64,000 nucleotides of DNA from Rhynchosporium graminicola (taxonomy: Eukaryota; Ascomycota; Leotiomycetes; Helotiales; Ploettnerulaceae), in the NCBI GenBank assembly GCA_900074885.1, contig FJUW01000010.1, forward strand, positions 62,001 through 126,000, given 5' to 3'. The position numbers and the translations under genes were made by a program. The first letter of the stretch is position 1. Every line of letters starts with the position of its first letter. This document shows positions 22,194-33,002 of this stretch, one piece after another. Below the pieces are notes generated by a model that was given only the letters and a program-made list of their open reading frames with translations, had not been told where the DNA came from and searched no databases.

Positions 22194-25100
22194 ATGGCAT
22201 CCGCCGAAAGGAAACGCCAGCCTGCTTTGGGTAGGAAGGATACCTTTCAGAAAATGCTCGACTTGGAGAAGCTGAACAAGGTGCGTCTCTAAATAAGAGC
22301 AGAACTGCCACTTGTTCAGCGAATGTTGGATGTGTTCTGACTTCACATTTCTACTGCAGATCAATCGTATGCGAGCCTCATCTCCCTTCCCACAGGTGAC
22401 AAGTACACCAAAAAGTCCTCCACCCCCAATGTCAGATATGGGGCAACATCCTCCTTTACCACTGCTGTCGATAGATCGCTCAGTGATGGCTTCCACCTTG
22501 TCCCTTACCATGCCTCCTGCCAAGTTTGCGATTCCTGCTCATTCCCCAAAATATGTCATCATGCCTGGTGGTGATCTGCTTCCTCAAGATGACGAATTGA
22601 GTGAGCCCGAATCGGCAATCTCGTCGATCTGCCAGTCGCCGAGTTGGGAGGACTATAATGGGAAGAGACGGAAAAAGGCCAAGGAAGAAGAAAGAGAGCG
22701 GAGACGAAGGGAGATTGAAGCTACGAATTTACGAGCCAAGCAGGTACAGAGTCCGGAAAGCACCATCTCGCAACCCAAACGTCTGAGTAAACCCCCACCA
22801 GCAAACCGAAGGCTCTCTAAAGTGACCATCCCGACGGAGCGATCTGTCTCAGCCCCAGCAGTACCGACCTTGCCCACCATGGCAAGAGGAGATGTGAAGA
22901 AGGAAATAAAGAAGACACCATCGGACAAGGCCAAGAGGAACAGTCTTGAAGCTGGATTCAGAGGGCTCATGTCGGCTACACAAGCTGTACATGGGCCTTG
23001 GAAATCATCCCAAAACTCATCACCTTCGAACCATTCTACTCCAGGAATGTCTCCGGCAAGACACTCTTTTTCGAGCAAACCCACCTACAACGACGGAGGC
23101 TTCGTTGGTGGGGTGAAACTCGACCATATGAGACAGACCGGGACCACCACAACACAGGTCAATATGCATGAGCACAAGAAAGTTGGATGGAGTGACCGAG
23201 GCCCAGAAGCACTCAACGAAAGGGACCCAACGCCACGACCAACTGGAAACTCCAGTAGTAGCACTTCCATGGCGGAGTCGTTGCGTCCAATTTCGCTATA
23301 TGATGAGATGATACAGTCACCACGGGACTGGGATACAATCTCTGCGCAGAACACGACCGCGACTCGTAGTCTGGCCAGTCCTACTAAAAACCTAGAGGAA
23401 AGCACGCCGATAATGGAACGAGAGGCTCGACGCAATCGGCCATCACACCCACCCACCTCGAGGTACTTCCCAGATGAAAATGAGGAATTGGGATCTTCGC
23501 AACGTGATAGCTCGAATGGATCTCGACATACCAGTCTTTCGAGATCTCGTAACACAGAGAAGAGGAGGAGTTATCATATCCCAACGCTGTCCACCGTTTC
23601 GTCACAGCCCGCAACGTCAGACTGCGAATCTACCCATGATCGTGGAAGAGCAGCAGTGCAGTCAACCAGCGATCGAAAGTCACGAAAATTAGAAGGTCCC
23701 GCTGGCAATGCAGCGGCACCAGTGAAAATGTCTTACCCACCAGAGGCTCGTGGTCGAGCAGACTTTGACCGATTCCAGCAAAGGGAGAGGGAAAGTAGTT
23801 CAGCTACCACATCGAGAGATGCAAGCGCAGATTCAACTGCAGCAGGCAAGAAAACGAAATCACGCCGCGGCTCCTTCTCTTCACTTTTCTCTAGGTCACA
23901 AAGCCGTACTCGCGCTTCCAGCGAGACATCAGTGGCCAGCTCGCCTGCACCTAGTATGAGCAGTCCTCCAACCAAAAAGGATGCGCCACGTACCACCAGC
24001 TTCAGTACAATTGGAAGCAAGTCCAAACCACCAAAGTGCGATGTTGATCCAACAAGTCCTTACCTCGACGAGGAATATGTGCTTAACCAACTTCACCGGG
24101 AGCTTACTACCAAGGCGGCTGTCCCAGGGCAGAAGAGAACCTCATCGAAAGGTCCGTTTCAAGGCTTGAAGAGTGTCGCAAAATTCGCATTTGCCAGACA
24201 CTCCATCGCCTCTCCCATGTCACCGACTGGTAGCTTCCCGACCGCATTAGAGGTTCAAGGGTCAAAAAGATCATGGTCATCGGATCGCACCTCGCTCGAC
24301 TTCGCCAGTCCTCAGATCTCTTCAGTCATGAAAGCTGAGACTGGTGCTCTTGCATCTGAAGCGTCATCTAGTGCTCGTGAATTTACGCTTCCCGAAGTTC
24401 CCAGTGGTCCCTCGGTCCGTTCTTCAGCGCGGAGGAACACGGATCTCCAGAGAAATTCAAGGGACCCTACCCCCAAAGCTTTTGATAGAAGACGATCTAA
24501 TTACTCGAGGTCGGCCACGGACTCGAGTGAAGAGGATTCGACACTAGATGAGTCTTCAAACACGACGCCGAATGCATCTAGGCCGCAATCGCAGAAGGAT
24601 TACTTTTCGGTGAGAGGGGATGTCAGTCCTGTCAGCCCTGTCAACGACTCGAGCAGCACTCTCCAAAGTCCCCAGGGTCTTGGCTTGACCGTAGTGACTT
24701 TGGTAGATGAAACTACCAGTTCTGGGAACAGCTGGTGTGAACCAGGGGTGGAATCAGAACGCAAGGAGGACGAAGATCACCTGACGACGCCAACTGGGAA
24801 CAGTCCAACCTTCGACTCCAACACCTTTCACCTGAATAATTCAAGTCCTCAGGTGCCTCAAGGACCTTTGACACCCCCTGCTGACGACAGTGACCCTCGA
24901 CGCAGACCAAGTTTTTCACGCTCCATGTCGACTCCTGAGTTGCAAGATTTATCTTTCCTACCTACGCTCAAACATCAAGCGCTCACCCGTCATACAAAGC
25001 GCTTATCAAGACCCGCATCCCTGAAAGTCTCCCCTAAAGAGACTGCGAAAAAAGCCGAAGAAGCACTCAACGCCCTGGTCCGGCCCCCAACAACCCCCAT

Positions 25101-25539
25101 GCCGAACACCAAATCCGAAGGCTCCTCACCAACAGCCCCTAAATCCTCGCAACACTTACAGAACGCACGTCTCTTCCTACCAGGCGCTCGCTCGCCATCT
25201 CACTCCAACCGCGGTTTGCACAACCCAAGTTCGAAAATCACATTCCAACCGGGGCCACCCCGCAAAAACAGCACAGAGCCCCTCGCAAAAGTCTTTGTCA
25301 TCTGCTGCAAGTGCAAATACTTCCAGGACATGCCTAGCAAGGTCTACGAACGTATGACTAAACAGGACAACGTGGCTACGGGTAGTTACCTAGGTATTGG
25401 TAACTTGGTTGATACGAGTGTCAAGTGCCCGTGGTGTACGCATGGGATGAGTACGACTTGTTGTGAGGGCTATGCGGCGGTTGTGTATCTGAACGAGAAA
25501 TTGCATGGAGGCGGGCCAGCGGAAATAGGGGCTAGATGA
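22194..25539 (+). CDS. Large Ser/Pro-rich disordered protein with conserved-looking Cys-containing C-terminus, unknown function
   Basis: Exons 22194-22280 and 22360-25539 encode about 1088 residues. The short first exon begins MASAERKRQPALGRKD and ends EKLNK; the 79-nt intron starts GTGCGT and ends CTGCAG. Most of the protein is low complexity: Ser, Pro, Arg and Thr, with many S/T-P sites and a basic Arg/Glu stretch near 22670-22740. That makes a phosphorylated cytosolic or nuclear scaffold plausible (inference). The last 90 residues differ: VICCKCKYFQDMP (about 25296-25335), KCPWCTHGM (25422-25448) and TCCEGYAAVVYLNE form a compact Cys motif that could bind zinc. I do not recognise a named family. 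The large repeat-rich upstream region probably contains its promoter. Confidence 0.8.
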
Positions 25540-28028
25540 GAAGGGGATTTCAAGCTTTGAAATTGAGGAAGGAGAGGTTGCTAGTATGGAATGGATTTGG
25601 AGTTGGAATTGGAATTTGGGTAATCGGCGTTTTTGACGTTTGTGACATTTGTGATTGATGCTTTTGGCGTTTAGAGATGCATGGTATATGGATGGAATGG
25701 AAAAGGAAAGGAAAAGAATAGCATGAGCATATTGGTGCGGCTTTATCCGATTTAGCGTGATGCGATAGCATAGTAACCAAAGGTAACTGCACAAATTCCA
25801 TTTCTTCGGAGCGTACTTGCAAGTCCTTATTGTGTTTCCTGGTACCGGACTGTAGTTTCTCCCAAAGCGAGTGAGCCGAGTGAGTAACAGAGGAAACGAT
25901 ACTGCAAAGGAGATTAACCGACGGATCGATTTAGTTTTCCTTCCTTCAGCTTTCAACCTCCAGCCTCGAGCCTCATGAAAGTAAAAGGTGGAATGATGGA
26001 TGATAAGTCAAGTAACGGAAGCAAGTAAGTAGCGATTTCAATATACTAGTGACTTCGATATAGATAGAACACTGGTTTGTTGAGTTTATGACGGCTGGGA
26101 GGATTTGATTGAGTTTGGTTCGTGATCTTGAGGGAATGAATGGGGTTTTGAGGGGGGTTAGGGCTGGGGGAGATTTCTTGAAATGAGTATTGTGGGGAGA
26201 GAGCTATAGCTAGATGTTATTTTATTTATAGATATATATATTCACATGTAGGTGATGTGTCGTGTTTCATCATGTGACGGGTAGCGGATTCGGAACCAGG
26301 GTCTTTTCTACCGAAGTTAGGTAGGTAGCCGATTTTCTTGGAGGGGAGAGGATATATAGAAGGGAATTTATTGAATGGTTCTGCGTAGGTTTGTTTGTTT
26401 GCTTTGATAGGAAGGATGAGGTAGTAATAACACTTCCATCCACAAAGCGGCAGTTCATCTTGACTCGGCTACGGTGCATTTCCACCTTCTATCTCTTGAA
26501 TTTTTTCTCTATCCACATATAACATACGGCAGAAAGTCATGTGAGATTATGCAGAGACTAGTGAGAGATAGGTAATTTGTGTAAATTGTGACACTAGTAC
26601 TGTATGAAATAGCATAAGAAAGAGACAGAGAGAAAGGATCACAGGCTCTAAACCTCAGTCCCTACGAGACAGAGGTAGGTATCAGTAATGGCGATATCTA
26701 CTGCGTCCAGAACACGAGTGTTGAGAACGAGATCCCAGAACTAGGATTTGATTTTCTATATCTCATGGCTTAATTACAAATTTATATGGTCAGTCAAAGA
26801 TATCTCTGACCTCTGAGCTGCATCAGATCGAGCCATGAAAATCCGAGGACGACTTGAACACGACTCAATGAGGATGAATTTCGCGTGAAACGAATGATAG
26901 AGCAGTCCTAGAAAGGGTAATTAGCTGATGATAGAAGTAGAGGGTAGTTAAGCATGCTTAAAGACAACTAAGTCTGAGTAGGAAATATGGATATGAGAAT
27001 TCGGGGAATGGTTGGCGGCCGGACTCGTAGATCTAATTCGAGCTTTGGTCAATGATATTACAGACAGTCAAAGTCGAGGGGGAAAGTATAGAAAAGATAT
27101 TAATGGGGGTGGATAGAGTCGCAAGAAGTTGTCCCGGATTATACATAGCTTGTTTCTGCGGTGGCGTAGTTGATGTGGAGAACATTGCATAAACAGTTGA
27201 CTGCTCGAAGAGGTGAGGAAGTGGCCGCCGGACTGTCTTAGTCCTACGTACCTGTTCATGAGTCTAAGAAATAAGCAACATCATACAGATGATTAAACTT
27301 GTACCTTTACTCGTCGACGGTTTCCATAACTTTGTGGCCGACATTCTACACAAGTCTGTGCTAGCAACTCTAACATAGCCGTAACTCTAATCGCAAATAC
27401 TTCGAGTCTGCAGACAAAGTGCTTGACGATATACGTATCTCTTTGCGCAATACGTTCGCTGATGTTTGCAATCCTCTTTTCTTAACAGAAAGAACGATGC
27501 GTTATCTCATGGGAGAAATGGAAGACCCATGCGTGCCTTCCATACTTATCTGCCGAAGATCATGATCTACGTACTTGCGAGAATGGCAGTTGCAACAGAG
27601 AGAGACCGACTAAGTCCTTGCTTAAATACATGTCGTTCCCCTCAACTTTTCTTTTCTTTCTTAACATCGAAATCCAAAGTCACATTCTCTACTCGGCACA
27701 TTCTTCCGTTTGTGAAGTCTTCTAAACTCTCATCCATGGTTGTGAAGGAAGCCAACCTCGCATCCGAAGCCTCTCATTCAGCACCTTCATGCCGGCTCCT
27801 CTGCCCTTCATTTTCTCACACCCACATCCTCTTCCCAGACACGACACGCTCTTCTAGACGCAGAAGCTTCGAAACACTCATCAAAATTTATATGGAAGGT
27901 AGCCAACTGTCCTCATTCAAAGTCTTCGCACACGTGTTAACTGACTCAATGCAGAATGACGAAGTTCTCCATGCCACTCGGTCTACGAACCTCGAGTACA
28001 TCGGGACAAGAAACAATCAAAAGTCACC
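25540..28028. other. Intergenic, 2.5 kb without a convincing gene
   Basis: Seen: 3' flank of the preceding gene, AT-rich stretches (26210-26250, 26740-26790) and scattered GGTAGGTA motifs (26320-26330, 26671). An open frame at 27466-28032 lacks a recognisable domain. Its later part overlaps the start of the next candidate and may be leader sequence. Confidence 0.45.
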
Positions 28029-28387
28029 ATGACCAGCTCCCCTCCAGCTAGCAACAGAGCTCGCCCACAGGTCAAACAACTCTCGGGAAGTCGCCGGCAC
28101 ACAATCATATCTTTCGACGGACAGCTCTGCTGCAAAGTCCCTCCAGAGTAAGCAACATCTTATTGCCAGTGCTGTACGGACATTGCTAACTTTTTGATCT
28201 CAGACTGGCCTTGAGCGGATGCTTCCCCTCGAAAACTTGCGTACTCGAGAGGTCACCCAATCTCGTGGCATTTCATCACAGATCAATGCTCTCCACGTCT
28301 CTCTCTTTCTCTTCAAAGGTATGCGAAAGTCCCCGCATACTCAGCCCCAATGATATCCAAAAAATAATTATCGCAATTAAGCTCTGA
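28029..28387 (+). CDS. Doubtful small spliced gene (about 100 aa)
   Basis: ATG at 28029, exon to 28147, intron 28148-28203 (GTAAGC donor, GCTAAC branch-like site, CTCAG acceptor), then open to TGA at 28387. The intron signals are textbook and the frame is preserved across them, the only reasons to propose a gene. The product (MTSSPPASNRARPQ... then LALSGCFPSKTCVLERSP...) matches nothing I know. It may instead be the last coding part of a longer transcript beginning near 27736 (MVVKEANLASEA), but no clean splice joins the two. Treat as a hypothesis. Confidence 0.3.
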
Positions 28388-30908
28388 CTGTGTGGAGGAT
28401 AAGAAGTCACAAAGGATTAGGGGCTGACCTCTGGGCAGTTTTGTGTATACTAGCTCCGCGCCATTCCTAGACGCATCACATGGCCACTAGCAGAGACGGC
28501 GCCGGCACCGGCACCACTGGCTGAGGGTTGGAAGGCTACAGAACAGGAAGGAATGTAGTAAGATTATCAATGGAGACTCACAGAGTCAATAACAAAACAA
28601 TCGGGCAAGTGGTTTGATTTCCACCACTGTAATGAATGATGTTGCATTTTTGGCTACGAAATCATACAAGTTGCAATCCAAGACAACCTCTGCATCATCA
28701 CACTTGACTTGATTTCCCATGCTGCATATACTGATCCAACAAGCATACCTGGGATGCAGCCTGGTGCAGCTGCCTGTCTTTAACAACAGACATAATGGCC
28801 TGTCTTCTAAATAATTCACCGAGAGCATCCCGGCCGCTCTGCCATACACAACCGCCAGATCGATAGATCGATTTAGTACCTAGTTAGGTGGATGACCACT
28901 AGCGAATACCTACTTACTGTGGCACGTTTTACTTTTAGGTTTGTGTAAGTGAGAAAGGTGGAGAGAGGATTCGTCTTGAATAGTTGTCAGGGAAGTTGGG
29001 TGTAAAAGAAGGAGGGGGGGGAAGCTGAATAGATAGGTTGACTGGCACAAGTCCTCGTGAACTATCTACCTACTTTGGAAGTACCTAGGAAGGAGATGTG
29101 AAATATCAAAGAACTCAGTTCGGTTCCTGCTTTAGCTTTTTTTTTTTGCGCAGTGAGAAAATAAGATGAGCTAGCTTGTTCTGGTTACTGTCAATACTTG
29201 GTTGGAGATGTAGTGTACTGTAGTTGATGGATGGGATTCGACATGTTGGTTTTTATCTTAGGCTTATATGTGTGTATATGTATGTTTTTGTCTATGAATA
29301 GCTGACGAAAGAAGAGTAGAGTACCTGACCATGGAAGACGAGCGAGTAAGACCCAGTTACTAAATGATATTATCGATAACTTCCTTTGATTCCGATTTGG
29401 CTCTTGTGTACTTGCTAATACAGACATACAGGGCGCAAAGATCTGCTCGTAGTGTTTCCTTGGGACCTTGACTACGCACACCAGCATGGTCCTGGATATC
29501 GAAGATGGCCCAGAAATATCGCGATAGGACGAGACTGCTGCTCTTGGCCGAGATCGAAAACCCTACTGTACCAAAAAAGCATTCTTGTGCTCGCTCAACA
29601 CGTGAAGGGATTGAAACAGCTACATATCGCGCGCATACAATGGTTACGTCGCCTGAAAGCCTCGGAGTAATTATCCTCTGTATTCTTCTGTGATCCCTAG
29701 GATTTACATATCTGCTGCTGTACCAAAGATTGCATCAAAGGTCAGGAATCTGAGGGTACTGGTGAGGGCGACATTCGCTCCATCCACTAGCGAAACCGAG
29801 ATCCAGCGATTTCCTTACTTTGAAGCCTTTCGGTTTGTAACTTGTTGTCTAGATCTATTTTCAAGGTTGATGGAATTACTACGATTGTGGATTTTGGGGA
29901 GCGAATGATGAAAGGTGTTATTGGTAGTCGGCAAGTGTTGTGATGCAGGCTGGCGATACAAGTGACTTTTTTGGTGGGAAAGGGCGTTTAGCCAACAGCA
30001 GTGGTCGGTGACTGTACGCAGGTAATTAGACTGTTTGTTGTGGGAGAGCTAATAAATACCGTCATCACCAGACTTCGATATGTTTATTTATGGATGATGA
30101 GAAGTGTTGGTAATGTGATAATTGTGTCGCCATGTTTCTCTTGGTGGATTTCGACTCCGCTGGTCGTTAATGTTGTCGAGTCGAGGCTTATTGACCTTTC
30201 GAAAGGCGGCTGACTCGCTCGAGGTACAAGTATGTTCCAGGATGCCAAATACGGTACCTCGGATCACCGTCTCTAGAGCTTTCGATCATGCCTCATGATG
30301 AAAGGGCATAATGGCTTTGAATTCGCTGGATTTGCTTGGATATCAAAGACTGCAATCACGATTTGGTAAATAATCAATGTGGAATTTCCGGAGGCAAGCG
30401 CAACATAATTTGATATTTCGGGAGTTCACACGACGACCCGATCTTGCTGCATTTCTATGCCAAGTGGTCATGTGATCAACTTCTAGGGCAAGATTTCCGT
30501 GAAGTATCTCATACCAGTAGTTCTTACTCTGTACAACCAGACGTTCTGCGATACACTCTTACGGAAGATTGATTGCCTCTCCCAGGCATCAACCGCTGTC
30601 TCGATTAACCTTCCATCCTCCCGCGAAAATCGCTATTTGCCATGCTTGAAGTACACGCTGACAGGGCCGAATAGTGGAGGATCATTCTCTCCTTGAACAC
30701 CAAAGACATGTCCGTGAAAATGAGTAGACATGGCAGGGGTTGAGCGCTGTGTGATACTTTGCTCGTTGCAAAGACCATCGATACCAGACTAAGACTGGTC
30801 GGTGGTACGAATTGTTGCTTGGTGCTCCAAAGTCTTATGTAGGCATCGAAAGGAACCACTGACCATGAGCGTGAACCCTTTTGCGCGTACTCATGATCGA
30901 CAGTGTAC
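28388..30908. other. Intergenic, 2.5 kb, nothing recognisable
   Basis: Only short, domain-free open frames on both strands. There is a poly-T run near 29138-29147, a G-run near 29010-29019 and a few TACCTAGTTAGG / CTACCTACTT motifs (28876, 29065). No RNA gene is apparent. Confidence 0.45.
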
Positions 30909-30910
30909 GA

Positions 30911-31534
30911 AATGATTAGATTAGATTAGAGTATGACCTTCTACTCTAATCTTATCAAAGGTAATTTAAATCTACTCTAATCTAATCAAAGTATAATCAA
31001 GTATAATTGAGTACAATCGAGTATAGCACGTGATAAACAGCTAGTCTTAAAATAGCTTAGATCCTCGCTTAAGCTCATTTTTTGAGCTTAGGCTCCTGCC
31101 TTAGGCTAGAATCTCGCTTTAAAGCGAGATTCTAGTAGTAAGTAATTCAAATGTAGAAATTACTAGTATTTACGATTAAAAACTCAAGCTCTATTAGTAG
31201 TATATTATTAATTATAATCTAGAAATTCAAAGAAACTACTAGAATATAATTAATAATTATAGATTTATGATAGATTTTCTAGATAATTCTATTCTATTCT
31301 ATCGCTTTCTAATTATTATAAACCAAAGGAATATATGATATATACTTTATTACTTTAATAATTATATCTATTTCTCTATTTACAAATATATATTATATTT
31401 TATCTATCTTTATATAGCTTATATAGCTTATATAGCTAGTTATATAAGAATAATAAAGCCTACTCTAATCCTAATCATTGAGTATAATCTAATCTAATCA
31501 TAATCGATTATAATCGAGTATAATTAAGTAGGCT
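30911..31534. mobile_element. AT-rich palindromic element with inverted termini (MITE-like or RIP-degraded)
   Basis: The left end AATGATTAGATTAGATTAG-AGTA (30911-30933) is complementary to the right-hand TACTCTAATCC-TAATCATT (31461-31480). Inside are a perfect 30-bp palindrome (31106-31135, half-site CTAGAATCTCGCTTT), an 8-bp stem with a T5 loop (31070-31090), decamer repeats of AGTATAATCA type (30989-31027), and a terminal AGCCTACT...AGTAGGCT pair (31457-31534). The composition is strongly AT-rich with no coding potential. No target-site duplication was identified, so a transposon origin is an inference. Confidence 0.5.
31106..31135. repeat. Perfect 30-bp palindrome
   Basis: CTAGAATCTCGCTTT followed immediately by its exact reverse complement, without a spacer. 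It is noticeably more GC-rich than the DNA around it. Confidence 0.95.
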
Positions 31535-31536
31535 GA

Positions 31537-32001
31537 TTATTTTTTCTCACACTGATGATCGACATGGGCATCGCAGTTTGGGAGTAGAGACTCGTGTCTT
31601 GGTGATTTGTCGGTCGTGGGTATGCCTGAATCGAAGGTCTTTTCTTCCTGTACCCATGCACCAATATACAAGATTTCCCGATCTTGGTGGTCCTTGCACA
31701 ATCTTCCTTCTGATGAAGTGCGGTAAGAGATGTGTGCGTAGGCTTCATATCCTGAGCTGAAAGAGTAGGAGTGCCTGAGTCGTTGATCGACAGCAGTCGT
31801 GCTTGATGAAATGGAGCGCCTCGTAGACCACGATCGATATGACAAGTTTTGAATAGTGGACATGCCAGAGAGAGCGATTTTATGTTCCAAGAATGAAGTG
31901 CTGTTGCGGTCCGCTGCAGAGGAGACAAGATTCTCGTCACGGCTTCTGTGCTCGGGGCTCCGCTTTTGAGCAGAGGAGCGACTAGCGCGATTTTGTTCCA
32001 T
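31537..32001 (-). CDS. Doubtful Ser-rich small protein, 154 aa
   Basis: A single minus-strand frame from ATG at 32001 (MEQNRASRSSAQKRSPEHRS) to a stop at 31537, adjacent to the AT-rich element. It is rich in Ser, Arg and Thr with no domain, signal peptide or membrane segment. Length and an ATG start are the only support. It could be an orphan gene, a decayed gene end, or chance. No promoter or splice evidence was found. Confidence 0.3.
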   Translation of the reverse strand: MEQNRASRSSAQKRSPEHRSRDENLVSSAADRNSTSFLEHKIALSGMSTIQNLSYRSWSTRRSISSSTTAVDQRLRHSYSFSSGYEAYAHISYRTSSEGRLCKDHQDREILYIGAWVQEEKTFDSGIPTTDKSPRHESLLPNCDAHVDHQCEKK

Positions 32002-33002
32002 GGTCAGATCAAATGCTCGGCTTGAAGGTGAGCGAAGACGAATCTCAAAATGCGTAGAAACAAGTACGGAGTTCCAAATATTGGATCTCTGTACAGGAGG
32101 GAATTTGTTTTCAATTTTGGGGTTAGCTGCTGGTTTATAGAGACATCGACTGAGCCCTTGGTACTATTGATAGAAGATGTAAATCAGACTCTTCATCATG
32201 CTACAACTTTGAGAGCCGATGAGGGTTTGTTCAAGGACCGAATGAGCATTAGCCTGACCGTGGATACAGACGGTTTCGACATTGATCAATGAAGTCCAAA
32301 GAATCGAACACTTGATCTAAGTAACTTTTCGGTCGGTATGTATGGGAACGAAATAATACCTTGAAAGAGAAATCAGCGTCATGGAAGTGTGACTGGGCGT
32401 TTGCGAACTCCCAATTTGCACGTTATCGGCAGCCTCGCGTTGCTGGCTGAGAACGCTTATGATCAGCAACATGAGGGGTTTGAAGTTGACCAATAGATTG
32501 TTACCAAACTTTGATCAATTCCCTGCTTCCATTGCAAAGGTCGGCCTATGTAAGTTTGCCGCGGGAGTGTGCAGCTTTCAAAACCTCCAAAGCCATCATA
32601 GCGCTCCCATATTATCGGAAGTCTCAAGAAGACCTAGTTGGAACTATTTGGGACTAGAGCACAGCCTGTTAAACCAAGTGTTGCCATACTAGCACGGCGT
32701 ACAACATGAGGGTTTTGGACTTGACCAATTACCCCGATATAATTTCTTATGCCGATGTCTTCCTCGCCTCACTCTGCTACACGTCAGCTTGCAGGTGCTA
32801 CGGGACCGAGGCAAATTCGGGATAACCATCACATTGGGTTGACGGGTTTGTCAAGTTCCAATGATGCTCAAGTAATTCCGTGCTATGCATCCAGGCTGCA
32901 GTCAGAACATACTCGGAGTTGGCTGCATGTTCTTGGCAAATGCATGGAACATGAGGGTTTTGTGTCTCAGAAATCACAGATAAGCTGCTCACTTCGGTGT
33001 GA
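32002..33002. other. Degenerate region upstream of the ankyrin pseudogene, with a spaced short repeat
   Basis: An open frame of 80 codons (32050-32292) and others have no recognisable domain. The sequence AACATGAGGG(T)TTT recurs at about 32468, 32703 and 32948, spaced about 240 nt. Two of the copies continue into GACCAAT. Its translation (QHEGF...LDQ) suggests eroded repeat-protein coding, possibly the missing N-terminal part of the downstream pseudogene. Confidence 0.35.

Noticed and set aside
27466..28032. 188-codon plus-strand frame
   Set aside because: No recognisable domain; an internal GTAGCC...GCAG intron would lead directly to a stop. Kept only as possible leader of the small candidate at 28029.
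30913..30933. Telomere-like TTAGATTAGATTAG run
   Set aside because: The unit is TTAGA, not the TTAGGG of most filamentous fungi, and it is matched by an inverted copy 550 bp away; it is better explained as the end of the AT-rich element.
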